Shown: piece by piece, positions 5,812-12,667 of the stretch | Position numbering within the stretch: the stretch's first letter is position 1 | Layout of the letters: every line of letters starts with the position of its first letter | From: Desulfuromonadales bacterium | GTDB taxonomy: Bacteria > Desulfobacterota > Desulfuromonadia > Desulfuromonadales > JACZKF01 | NCBI GenBank assembly: GCA_014860175.1 | Contig: JACZKF010000282.1 | Location: forward strand, 1-12,667 | DNA: 12,667 nucleotides | Direction of reading: 5' to 3' | Notes under the pieces: model-generated | The model's database searches: none | What the model was told of the DNA's origin: nothing | The model's input: the letters and a program-made list of their open reading frames with translations, nothing else | Program-made: the position numbers and the translations under genes

Positions 5812-6600
5812 TCAGCGGATCAGCCGTCGGCGCATGCGGCCGATCGCCAGCGGGGTGACGATGGCGCAGAACAGCAGCAGGTAGCCGACCGCCCAGAGCA
5901 GGGAGAGGTCGAGGCGCCCGTAGGCCAGATCCCGGGTCAGCCGTACCAGGTGGGTCAGCGGCAGGAAGAGGGCCAGGGAGCGGAACCAGACCGGAAGGGT
6001 ATCGACCGGGAAGAAGGTGCCGCTGAACAGGAACATCGGGGTGACGAAAAGAAATACCGGCAGGTTGAAAGTTTCGATGTTAGGCACCACCGAGGTGAAC
6101 AACATGGCGATGGCGCCGAAGGCCAGCCCGCCAAGGAGGGCCACCGGGAGCAGCAGCAGGCCGTGGGGGTAGGCGATGAGGCCGAAAGCCGAAATGACCA
6201 CCAGCATGATCGCCGTGCCGATCACCGATTTGGTCGCCCCCCAGACGATTTCGCCGAGGATGATCTCCGTCAGCGACAGGGGGGTGGCGAGGATGGCGTC
6301 GAAAGTCTTCTGGTAATACATGCGCACGAAGGAGGCGTAGGTATTTTCGAAAAAGGCGTTGTTCATGATGTTGATGGCGACCAGCGCCGGGGCGATGAAC
6401 GCGACATAGGAGAGCGCCTCTCCCCGGTAGGAGACTTCGCCGACCAGGGCGCTCAGACCGACGCCGAAGGCGAGCAGGTAAAACAGCGGCTCGAGCAGGG
6501 GAGGGACAAAGCTGATCTTCCAGGTCTGCCGGTAGACGGTCCAGTTGCGCTGCCAGATCCGAGAGGTTCGGCGGATGACCGCTATTGGGGGGCTCTTCAT
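5812..6600 (-). CDS. ABC-2 type transporter permease (NodJ-like)
   Basis: The product is 262 residues, an inner-membrane protein with about six hydrophobic segments, from IRRTSRIWQRNWTVYRQTW at the N terminus to WAVGYLLLFCAIVTPLAIG near the end. The central YQKTFDAILATPLSLTEIILGEI and the LFSGTFFPVDTLP motif (191-203) are characteristic of ABC-2 export permeases of the NodJ/DrrB group. ATG 6600 is chosen because it overlaps the TGA of the upstream ATPase gene as ATGA, a classical translational-coupling arrangement; a longer reading to 6666 would run far into that gene. With its ATPase partner it should form a two-gene exporter. Relatives export lipo-oligosaccharides, polyketides or other amphiphilic compounds, but the substrate here is unknown. 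Confidence 0.9.
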   Translation of the reverse strand: MKSPPIAVIRRTSRIWQRNWTVYRQTWKISFVPPLLEPLFYLLAFGVGLSALVGEVSYRGEALSYVAFIAPALVAINIMNNAFFENTYASFVRMYYQKTFDAILATPLSLTEIILGEIVWGATKSVIGTAIMLVVISAFGLIAYPHGLLLLPVALLGGLAFGAIAMLFTSVVPNIETFNLPVFLFVTPMFLFSGTFFPVDTLPVWFRSLALFLPLTHLVRLTRDLAYGRLDLSLLWAVGYLLLFCAIVTPLAIGRMRRRLIR

Positions 6601-7508
6601 TCTCGCAGCTCCCGGCCGGTGAGGCGCAAGAAGACATCCTCCAGGGTGGCCATCCGCAGGGTGCACCCCTGGCGACAGTAGTCCGTCGTCAAGCGATGGT
6701 AGAGCCCTTCGCCGTCGCCGCCGTAGACGATCAGGCGGTGGCCGAGATCCTCATGCGGCAGCTGCTGGTCGCGCACGAAACGGCGCAGCTCCTCCTCCGG
6801 GGTGGCGATTTCGATCACCTCCCGTCCCACATGCTGGCGGATCAGGTCGAGCGGCGCCCCCTCCACCAGGATCCGCCCCTGGTCGAGGATCAGCAACCGG
6901 TCACACAGGCGGGCGGCCTCATCCATGTAGTGGGTGGTGAGCAGGATCGACATCCCCAGGCTCTTCAGCTCCTCCAGGCGCAGCCAGACCTGATGGCGCG
7001 ACTGCGGGTCGAGACCGGTGGTCGGCTCGTCGAGGATCAGAATCTCCGGATTGTTGATCAGCGCCCGCGCCAGCATCAGCCGGCGCAGCATCCCGCCGGA
7101 GAGGGTAGGGATCTTCGCCTGGCGGCGAGGCTCCAGGCCGATGAAGTGCAGCAGCTGTTCGGCCCGCTGCCGCGCCTGGGCCCGGGGGATGTCGAAATAG
7201 CGGGCGAAGACTTCCAGATTCTGCTGCACGGTCAGATCGGGGTCGAGGGTGTTCTCCTGCTGGCAGACTCCTATCCGGGACTTGATCTGCCGCGGCTCGC
7301 GCTCGATGTCGCGGCCGAAGACGTCGAGCCGGCCGCCGTCTTTCGGGCTGAAGCCGTAAAGCATCCGGATAGTGCTGGTCTTGCCGGCGCCGTTGGGGCC
7401 GAGGATGCCAAAACATTCCCCCCGGCGGACGCGAAACGAAATCCCATCCACAGCCCGAAAAGAGCCGAAGGTCTTGACCAGGTTCTCGGCAACGATCACC
7501 TCCTCCAT
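6597..7508 (-). CDS. ABC transporter ATP-binding protein (NodI/DrrA-like)
   Basis: The product is 303 residues and one nucleotide-binding domain. Walker A is GPNGAGKT (37-44), the Q-loop is at VCQQEN (81-86), the signature is LSGGM (136-140), Walker B is ILILDEP (156-162) with catalytic Glu161, and the switch His is in TTH (193). The C-terminal 90 residues (IEIATPEEELRRFV...TLEDVFLRLTGRELRE) are the usual accessory tail of NodI/CcmA/DrrA-type exporters. It should power the membrane partner encoded immediately downstream with an ATGA overlap. GGAGGG precedes the ATG at 7508. The 65-nt gap to the upstream UPF0316 gene holds no convincing terminator, so all three minus-strand genes may share a transcript. 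Confidence 0.93.
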   Translation of the reverse strand: MEEVIVAENLVKTFGSFRAVDGISFRVRRGECFGILGPNGAGKTSTIRMLYGFSPKDGGRLDVFGRDIEREPRQIKSRIGVCQQENTLDPDLTVQQNLEVFARYFDIPRAQARQRAEQLLHFIGLEPRRQAKIPTLSGGMLRRLMLARALINNPEILILDEPTTGLDPQSRHQVWLRLEELKSLGMSILLTTHYMDEAARLCDRLLILDQGRILVEGAPLDLIRQHVGREVIEIATPEEELRRFVRDQQLPHEDLGHRLIVYGGDGEGLYHRLTTDYCRQGCTLRMATLEDVFLRLTGRELRE

Positions 7509-7573
7509 GCACCCTCCAGAAAATTAAAGCTTACCCCGGCTCTCCGGCGCCGCAATCGGGCCGCCGCCAGCGG

Positions 7574-8161
7574 CTACTTTCGCTTGCGTAGCGACAGCAG
7601 GGAGAAGATCTCGCGCTTGACCAGCGGCACCGGCGTCCACGTCTCGTTGACGAAACGGACATCTTCGATGGTGTAGAAGGCGTTGGGGTTGAAGCGGTGG
7701 ATGAGGGCGATCACCTCCGGCAGTTTCTTGCGCTTGACAATAGTGAAGATCACCTTGACTGGTCCGGTCTCTCCCTGGGCGTCGATACTGGTCACCCCAT
7801 AGCCGCTGCGGTGCAGGAAGCTCACCAGTTCATCGGCCGGCCGGCGGGTGATCACCCGGATGATCAGGCTGCCGATGGCGATCCGCCGCTCGATGGAGAC
7901 GCCGACAAAATTGCCGGCGGAGAAGCCGCCGGCATAGGCGGCGTAGGTCACCCAGTTGGTCAGATTCTGCATCACCTGACCGATGGCGAGAATCCAGATC
8001 AGAACCTCGAAGAAACCGACCAGCGCCGCCAGGGAGCGCAGCCCCCGGGCCACGAAGATGATCCTCAGGGTACCGAAGGTTACGTCGACAATGCGGGAGA
8101 CGAAGATCAGAACCGGGATGACCACCAGGGAGAAGAAGTCGGAAGCCAGCAGGTCAGACAT
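7574..8161 (-). CDS. UPF0316/DUF2179 family membrane protein
   Basis: The product is 195 residues. The N-terminal half has about three membrane helices (near 8-28, 43-62, 68-90) and the motif SRIVDVTFGTLRIIFVARG (22-40), typical of UPF0316 (DUF5698) proteins. The C-terminal soluble DUF2179 domain (about 103-172) carries RPADELVSFLHRSGYGVTSID and a YTIEDVRFV end. DUF2179 domains also occur at the end of YitT-type membrane proteins, and their ligand is not known to me. The start at 8161 is set by GGAGGG (8165-8170, minus strand); the frame runs on upstream without a better start. No function can be assigned. It precedes the NodIJ-like exporter on the same strand, but this may be chance clustering. 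Confidence 0.85.
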   Translation of the reverse strand: MSDLLASDFFSLVVIPVLIFVSRIVDVTFGTLRIIFVARGLRSLAALVGFFEVLIWILAIGQVMQNLTNWVTYAAYAGGFSAGNFVGVSIERRIAIGSLIIRVITRRPADELVSFLHRSGYGVTSIDAQGETGPVKVIFTIVKRKKLPEVIALIHRFNPNAFYTIEDVRFVNETWTPVPLVKREIFSLLSLRKRK

Positions 8162-8164
8162 GAT

Positions 8165-8170
8165 CCCTCC
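8165..8170 (-). promoter_or_regulatory. Ribosome binding site that fixes the UPF0316 start
   Basis: GGAGGG on the minus strand, 3 nt from the ATG at 8161, supports this start over upstream in-frame codons up to 8275, which would extend into the opposing promoter region. Confidence 0.6.
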
Positions 8171-8228
8171 AGAGCGAAACGGTAGCAAAGAGGGGGGCGT
8201 TTGCAACTGGTAGGGCACCGGGTCGGCG

Positions 8229-8256
8229 TTGTGCTGCGCTCTATCTTTGCTACACT
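8229..8256 (+). promoter_or_regulatory. Sigma-70-like, extended -10 promoter for the peroxidase gene
   Basis: TTGTGC (8229-8234), a 16-nt spacer and TACACT (8251-8256), preceded by TGC, form an extended -10. The leader to ATG 8326 is about 63 nt. No inverted-repeat operator for an OxyR- or Fur-type regulator was clear nearby. Confidence 0.4.
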
Positions 8257-8325
8257 GCAGCTGGATTCGAGGCAAAGGCGAAGTGGAGGAGCTGAAGTCA
8301 GGCCGACTCGGGCAAGGAGGATGAG

Positions 8326-9384
8326 ATGGGCAGACGCGTGTGGCTGACGGTATTGGTGGGGTTGCTGCTGGCGGCGGCGCCAGTGCAGGGTGAGGAGGGG
8401 CTGGCGGCGCGCGCCGGGGCCATGTTCAAGCCGATTCCCGACCAGCCGCCGGCCCTGGAGGGAAATCCCGCCACGGCCGAGAAAATGGAACTCGGGCACC
8501 AGCTCTATTTCGACCCCCGGCTCTCATCGTCGCAGCTGATCAGCTGCAACACTTGTCATAATGTCGGCCTGGCCGGCATCGATCTGCAGGAGACGTCGGT
8601 CGGTCATGGCTGGCAGAAGGGGCCGCGCAACGCTCCGACCGTGTTCAATTCGGTGTTCAATGTCGCCCAGTTCTGGGACGGGCGGGCCAAGGATCTGGCG
8701 GAGCAGGCCAAGGGGCCGGTGCAGGCGGCGGTGGAGATGAACAACACCCCCGAGCGGGTCATTGCCACCCTGAAAAGTATCCCCCGCTACGTCGAACTGT
8801 TTGCCAAGGCTTTTCCCCAGGAGCCGGATCCGGTGACCTTCGACAACATGGCGCGGGCCGTGGAGGTCTTCGAGGCGACGTTGCTGACTCCGCACGCCCC
8901 TTTCGACCGTTTTCTGCGCGGGGACGGCGCCGCCCTCGACGCCGAGGAGCAGGCGGGACTGCAGCTGTTTATCGACAAGGGGTGCGTCGCCTGCCACAGC
9001 GGCGTCAACGTGGGGGGAACCGGCTATTTCCCTTTCGGGGTGGTCGCGGAGCCGACGGCCGAGGTGCGGCCGCCGGAAGACTTGGGGCGGTTCAAAGTGA
9101 CCAATACGGCGGCCGACCGTTACGTGTTCAAATCCCCCTCTCTGCGCAACATCGCCCTGACCCCCCCCTACTTTCATTCGGGGGTCGTCTGGGGTTTGCA
9201 CGAGGCCGTGGCGATCATGGGGTCGGCCCAGCTCGGCGCCACGCTCAACCAGACCGAAGCCGAACGCATTACCCGCTTTCTCACCACCCTGACCGGTGAG
9301 CAGCCTCAGATCCAGCATCCGGTGCTGCCGCCGATTACCCCCAAGACCCCCCGTCCCCAGCTCAACCTCCCGGCCGGGGGGTAG
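8326..9384 (+). CDS. Di-haem cytochrome c peroxidase (MacA/CcpA type)
   Basis: The product is 352 residues. A signal peptide (about 1-22, VWLTVLVGLLLAAAPVQG) sends it to the periplasm, where such enzymes reduce H2O2 to water with electrons from c-type cytochromes. Two haem-binding sites are present: CNTCH (74-78), the peroxidatic haem, and CVACH (220-224), the high-potential haem. Conserved residues include H93 and W96 in SVGHGWQKG, the VEMNN motif (136-140), FHSG with H284, and M298 in AVAIMG as probable axial ligand of the second haem. The C-terminal Pro-rich tail after about 325 is poorly conserved. In Geobacter relatives this family includes MacA, implicated in electron transfer as well as peroxide removal; the sequence does not decide between MacA and CcpA. 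Its ribosome site AAGGAGG (8314-8320) is strong, and the gene appears monocistronic. Confidence 0.93.
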   Translation: MGRRVWLTVLVGLLLAAAPVQGEEGLAARAGAMFKPIPDQPPALEGNPATAEKMELGHQLYFDPRLSSSQLISCNTCHNVGLAGIDLQETSVGHGWQKGPRNAPTVFNSVFNVAQFWDGRAKDLAEQAKGPVQAAVEMNNTPERVIATLKSIPRYVELFAKAFPQEPDPVTFDNMARAVEVFEATLLTPHAPFDRFLRGDGAALDAEEQAGLQLFIDKGCVACHSGVNVGGTGYFPFGVVAEPTAEVRPPEDLGRFKVTNTAADRYVFKSPSLRNIALTPPYFHSGVVWGLHEAVAIMGSAQLGATLNQTEAERITRFLTTLTGEQPQIQHPVLPPITPKTPRPQLNLPAGG

Positions 9385-9424
9385 CGCCTGCATTGCTCTC
9401 TCGATTGGTTATACTTTTTCCGTC

Positions 9425-9454
9425 GGCTGGGTGCCTTTTCCGAGGCGCCCAGCC
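9425..9454 (+). terminator. Strong GC hairpin after the peroxidase gene
   Basis: GGCTGGGTGCCT (9425-9436) pairs with AGGCGCCCAGCC (9443-9454) over 12 bp, including one G-U, around a 6-nt loop. It lies 41 nt past the peroxidase stop and 28 nt before the next start. The T-tract after it is poor (CCGCTTGATACTTT), so it may be a weak or Rho-assisted terminator, or an mRNA 3'-end or leader hairpin that regulates the downstream gene. Confidence 0.55.
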
Positions 9455-9482
9455 CCGCTTGATACTTTGACCGGAGATCGGT

Positions 9483-11621
9483 ATGGAAAACCGTATCCTG
9501 CAGCCCGGTCGTAACTGTTGGCAGCTGGCCGACAGTGGGCGGGCCGCTTTCCTGGTCGATGGTGAGGCCTATTTTTCCGCCTTTGCGGCTGCTGCCGAAC
9601 GGGCTCGGCATTCGGTCCTGGTCCTCGGCTGGGACATCGACAGTCGCATCCGGCTGCGACGCAGCGGAGGTCAGGGGGAACTGCCGGACCGGCTCGGGGA
9701 GTTCCTCAACGCCATTGTAAGTCGCCGGCGGGGGCTGCACATCCACGTTCTCGACTGGGATTTTCTCCTGTTCTACGCCTTCGAACGGGAACCGCTGCCG
9801 CTGGTTCAGCTCGGCTGGCGCACCCACCGGCGGCTTCATTTTCATCTCGACGACCGCCACCCGGTAGGCGCCAGCCATCATCAAAAGATCGTTGTCATCG
9901 ATGACGCCGTCGCCTTTGTCGGCGGTCTCGATTTGTCTCAGATGCGCTGGGACACCCCGGCCCATGCCGCCAACGAACCGCAGCGCTGCGACAACGGCGT
10001 TCTTTACCCCCCCTTTCATGACGTGCAGGTGATGGTCGATGGGGAGGCCGCCGCCTGCCTCGGCCAGCTCGCCCGCCAGAGATGGCAGCGCGCCACCGGC
10101 AAAACCCTGCAGCCTCCCCCGGCCGGCAACGATCCCTGGCCGCCGCAGATTGTTCCCGAACTGCGCCAGGTCCAGGTGGCCATCGCCCGAACCGACCCGG
10201 CGTACAACGGCCATCCGGAGGTGCGGGAGGTGGAATGGCTCTACCTCGATGCCATCGCCGCTGCCCGCATCAGCATCTATCTCGAAAACCAGTTTTTCAC
10301 CTCCGGGGTAGTGGCGGCGGCTCTCGCCGAGCGCCTGCTGGAGGAAGAGGGGCCAGAAATCCTGCTGGTTTTGCCGCGGGAATGTTCCGGCTGGTGGGAG
10401 GAGTCGACCATGGGGGCGCTTCGGGCGCGGCTGCTGCGGCAGTTGGTGGAGGCCGATCGCTTCGGGCATCTGCGGGTCTGCTACCCCCACAACCAGGAAC
10501 TGGTCGGCAAATCGATCAACGTCCATTCGAAAGTGATGGTGGTCGACGACCGCCTGGTGCGGGTCGGTTCAGCCAACCTGAGCAACCGGTCGATGGGGCT
10601 CGATACCGAGTGCGACCTGGCGGTAGAGGCCGATCGGGGAGAGGTCCGCCAGGCCATTGTCGGGTTTCGCCACCGCCTGCTGGCGGAGCATCTGGGCACC
10701 GAGCCGGCCCAGGTGGCCGAGGCGGTGGCGGCCCATGGGTCGTTGCTGGCGGCAGTCGAGGCGTTGGCCGGCGGCGAGCGCAGCCTCCATCCGCTGGACG
10801 GCCGGGAGGAGTCGTGGCTGGAGCAGATCGTTCCCGAAGGGGGGTTGATCGATCCGGAACGGCCGATGAGCCTGGAGCAGTTTGTCGACGAAGTGATCGC
10901 CCGCGACCCGGAGCGGATGATCGGCAAGCGGGTGAACCGGCGGTGGCTGCTGCTGGCTGGCATCCTCCTGGTGGCTCTGGGGCTCGCCTTTGCCTGGAAG
11001 TGGACCCCTCTGGGAGAGTGGGTCGACCTGGCCGCCCTGCGGGCCTGGGGGGTCCAGGTCCAGCACAGTCCGTGGGCGCTGCTGTGGGTAATGGCGGCCT
11101 TCATTGTCGGTGGGATGGTCATCTTTCCGGTCACCCTGCTCATTCTCGCCACCGCCCTGGTCTTTCCCCCGATTCCCGGATTCGTCCTCGGGCTTTCCGG
11201 CTGCCTGGCCAGTGCGGCCGTCATGTACGGTCTGGGTCGCCAGCTGGGGCATCAGACCCTGCGGCGCTTTGCCGGGCCGCGCCTGAATCGGTTGAGCAAA
11301 CAGCTGGGCCGCCGCGGGCTGGTCGCGGTGACGGTGATCCGCTTTCTGCCGGTTGCCCCCTACTCGGTGGTCAACATGATGGCCGGGGCGAGCCATATCC
11401 GTTTTCGCGATTTTCTCGGCGGGACCTTGCTCGGGATGGGGCCGGGGGTCATTGCCATCAATCTGTTCGAATACAGTCTGTTGCAGGCTATTCGCCAGCC
11501 GCAGGGGGAAAACTTCGCCATTCTGGCGCTGGTGGTGCTGGGAGTTCTCCTGCTTACCTGGTGGTTGCGGCGCTGGTTGGCGAGTAAGCAGGGCTCCGAG
11601 CCGGCTGCGGGCGATCAGTGA
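9483..11621 (+). CDS. Phospholipase D-like / VTT (TVP38-DedA) membrane-domain fusion protein
   Basis: The product is 712 residues and two modules. Residues 1-480 are a phospholipase D superfamily domain with both catalytic HxKxxxxD motifs, H133-K135-D140 (HHQKIVVID) and H348-K350-D355 (VHSKVMVVD), each followed by a G(G/S)xxLS-type stretch, so it should be active as a phospholipase or cardiolipin-type synthase. Residues 485-700 form a membrane module: one helix at 488-504, then a VTT/SNARE-associated domain with TVIRFLPVAPYSVVN (617-631) and several helices to WWLRRWLA. VTT-domain proteins include DedA and TVP38/TMEM64, and relatives scramble or flip lipids. Joining lipid chemistry to a putative lipid transporter suggests membrane phospholipid remodelling. 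The GGAG site is 6 nt before ATG 9483. The next gene overlaps its stop codon, so the two are translationally coupled. Confidence 0.9.
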   Translation: MENRILQPGRNCWQLADSGRAAFLVDGEAYFSAFAAAAERARHSVLVLGWDIDSRIRLRRSGGQGELPDRLGEFLNAIVSRRRGLHIHVLDWDFLLFYAFEREPLPLVQLGWRTHRRLHFHLDDRHPVGASHHQKIVVIDDAVAFVGGLDLSQMRWDTPAHAANEPQRCDNGVLYPPFHDVQVMVDGEAAACLGQLARQRWQRATGKTLQPPPAGNDPWPPQIVPELRQVQVAIARTDPAYNGHPEVREVEWLYLDAIAAARISIYLENQFFTSGVVAAALAERLLEEEGPEILLVLPRECSGWWEESTMGALRARLLRQLVEADRFGHLRVCYPHNQELVGKSINVHSKVMVVDDRLVRVGSANLSNRSMGLDTECDLAVEADRGEVRQAIVGFRHRLLAEHLGTEPAQVAEAVAAHGSLLAAVEALAGGERSLHPLDGREESWLEQIVPEGGLIDPERPMSLEQFVDEVIARDPERMIGKRVNRRWLLLAGILLVALGLAFAWKWTPLGEWVDLAALRAWGVQVQHSPWALLWVMAAFIVGGMVIFPVTLLILATALVFPPIPGFVLGLSGCLASAAVMYGLGRQLGHQTLRRFAGPRLNRLSKQLGRRGLVAVTVIRFLPVAPYSVVNMMAGASHIRFRDFLGGTLLGMGPGVIAINLFEYSLLQAIRQPQGENFAILALVVLGVLLLTWWLRRWLASKQGSEPAAGDQ

Positions 11622-12364
11622 TGGCGGGTGAGAAGGGGAAGAGCAGCTGCTGCCGGGTCGTCTCCTACAATATTCACCAAGGGGTTGGTCTGGACGGTCA
11701 GCTCGATGTCGAGCGCATCGCCCGGGTGATCAACGGCCTGGGGGCCGACATCGTCGGCCTGCAGGAGGTCAGTGCTCCGTTTGGTGAAGACCGTGAGATC
11801 ATGCAGCTCGATTTTCTTTCCGAAGCTACCGGTCTGCGGGCCATCGGAGGGCCGACCATCGAGCGTCACGATGGCTACTACGGCAATGCCCTGCTGACCC
11901 GTTGCCGGATTCTGGAAGTGCGTCGCTTCGATCTGTCTTACCGGCGACGCGAATCGCGCGGCGTCCTGGACGTCGAACTGGAAAGCGGCGCCGGCCCCTT
12001 GCGGGTGATCGTCACCCATTTGGGCCTGTTGCCGGCCGAGCGTCGTTTCCAGGTGCGCCGATTGCTGAGAATTATCGAGCAGTCACCGATTCAGCCGGTG
12101 GTGGTCGTCGGCGACCTGAACGAATGGTTTCTTCTCGGCCGGCCAGCACGCTGGCTGCACCGGCACTTCGGCAGGGTCCCGGCTCCCCGCACCTTCCCGG
12201 CTTTTTTCCCTCTGTTCTCCCTGGATCGTATTCTGGTGCAACCGAAGGAGGCGCTGATGGAAGTGAGCACGATCAACAACCCGTTGACCCGAGTCGCTTC
12301 CGATCACCTGCCGCTGCAGGCGCGCATCAACATGTCGGCCACTGAGTGGGGGGAGGCGGGCTGA
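11621..12364 (+). CDS. Endonuclease/exonuclease/phosphatase (EEP) family protein, YbhP-like
   Basis: The product is 247 residues with the DNase I/EEP fold and no signal peptide. Catalytic and metal-binding positions are visible: N17 in SYNIHQG, E49 in GLQEV, H133 in VTHLG, D165 and N167 in VGDLNEW, D202 in LDRI and the final SDH (D228, H229). This family covers DNA nucleases, inositol phosphatases, sphingomyelinases and other phosphodiesterases. ATG 11621 overlaps the preceding TGA as TGATG; a GTG at 11618 is a possible alternative that adds one residue. In E. coli, ybhP (EEP fold) sits beside clsB/ybhO (a PLD-family cardiolipin synthase), the same pairing as here, which supports a lipid phosphodiesterase role over DNA repair. 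This is context-based inference. Confidence 0.88.
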   Translation: MAGEKGKSSCCRVVSYNIHQGVGLDGQLDVERIARVINGLGADIVGLQEVSAPFGEDREIMQLDFLSEATGLRAIGGPTIERHDGYYGNALLTRCRILEVRRFDLSYRRRESRGVLDVELESGAGPLRVIVTHLGLLPAERRFQVRRLLRIIEQSPIQPVVVVGDLNEWFLLGRPARWLHRHFGRVPAPRTFPAFFPLFSLDRILVQPKEALMEVSTINNPLTRVASDHLPLQARINMSATEWGEAG

Positions 12365-12388
12365 GCCGTCTCCGCCCCTTGGCCAGCC

Positions 12389-12667
12389 TCAACGCCACCA
12401 CTGGTCGAGCTTCTTGCGCTGCTTCTCCAACTCTTTTTGTCCGCGGTCGATGGCTGCGAACAGATAATTACGCCAGTCTTCAGCCACTTCCTCACCTCGA
12501 CCCGTCAACTCCGTCGTCTTGTCGGAAAGATCTTCGACGACCTCGGTGATCGATTCGGCCGCGTCGCGAATGATTTCTTCGGCCTCATTGCGGACTTTCC
12601 GGGCGGTGCGGTTGAGTTGGCGGCGGGTTTTCTCGCCACTTTGAGGGGCATACAAGAGAGCCAGGGT
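12389..12667 (-). CDS. YtxH-like general stress/envelope protein, C-terminal part (5' truncated)
   Basis: The frame is open to the window edge, so the start lies beyond base 12667. The 92 visible residues begin TLALLYAPQSGEKTRRQL, which matches the end of the membrane helix and the APxSGxxTR motif of YtxH-type proteins. The rest is a highly charged, probably helical or coiled-coil tail (NEAEEIIRDAAESITEVVEDLSDKTTEL in pieces, then ELEKQRKKLDQWWR). Such proteins usually have a short N terminus, one membrane helix and a cytoplasmic amphipathic tail, and are often stress-induced. A TTG at 12653-12655 is internal Leu, not a start. It converges with the EEP gene, leaving 24 nt between stops and no clear terminator. 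Confidence 0.75.
   Translation of the reverse strand, partial: TLALLYAPQSGEKTRRQLNRTARKVRNEAEEIIRDAAESITEVVEDLSDKTTELTGRGEEVAEDWRNYLFAAIDRGQKELEKQRKKLDQWWR

Noticed and set aside
9306..10526. 406-codon minus-strand frame spanning the end of the peroxidase and the PLD gene
   Set aside because: Crosses two well-supported genes and a hairpin, and shows no domain motifs.
10082..11587. 501-codon plus-strand frame inside the PLD-VTT gene
   Set aside because: Low-complexity Gly/Arg/Pro translation typical of an out-of-frame shadow, entirely inside a gene with catalytic motifs.
12653..12655. TTG start for an 88-residue YtxH-like protein
   Set aside because: The frame stays open to the window edge and the upstream residues TLAL continue the conserved membrane-helix motif, so the true start is outside.

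Overview
The window is GC-rich, densely coded bacterial DNA with short intergenic gaps. Gene content (periplasmic di-haem cytochrome c peroxidase, 612-residue UbiD-family decarboxylase, SAP-domain mini-protein with a Cys cluster, UPF0316 membrane protein, YtxH protein) points to an anaerobic Desulfuromonadales-like deltaproteobacterium (Geobacter/Desulfuromonas relatives). That placement is an inference; there is no rRNA or other marker gene here.

Layout. 1-555: 3' end of a MerA-like flavin disulfide reductase (+). 564-674: a long imperfect stem-loop. 766-1440: an orphan NarL/LuxR-type response regulator (-). 1441-1828: a divergent intergenic region with a 152-nt inverted-repeat element (1518-1669) and back-to-back sigma-70-like promoters. 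1829-4064: UbiD-family decarboxylase plus a DoxX-family membrane protein (+). 4046-4273: a small SAP/Cys protein (-), overlapping the DoxX gene tail to tail. 4323-4419: divergent promoters. 4480-5766: cysM plus a DUF3024-like gene (+). 5812-7508: a NodIJ-type ABC exporter (-, ATPase then permease, ATGA overlap), with a UPF0316 protein at 7574-8161 (-). 8326-9384: di-haem cytochrome c peroxidase (+). 9425-9454: a strong hairpin. 9483-12364: a phospholipase D / VTT membrane-domain fusion overlapping an endonuclease/exonuclease/phosphatase-fold gene (+). 12389-12667: the 3' part of a YtxH-like gene (-), running off the window.

Most genes are ordinary housekeeping or accessory functions: sulfur assimilation, prenylated-FMN decarboxylation, peroxide detoxification, export and phospholipid metabolism. 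The PLD-VTT and EEP pair resembles the E. coli ybhP-ybhO (clsB) neighbourhood and looks like a cardiolipin or phospholipid-remodelling operon.

The least explained signal is the pair of structured elements flanking the response regulator. Both have a long closing stem with a small internal loop near its base. They share three short sequence blocks in the same order, and both present the same C-rich octamer in a hairpin loop (G-rich, with GGA, on the opposite strand). One of them lies in the predicted ~270-nt leader of the regulator. They may be two members of an intergenic structured-RNA or palindromic-repeat family. No other candidate for a new multi-gene system was found.
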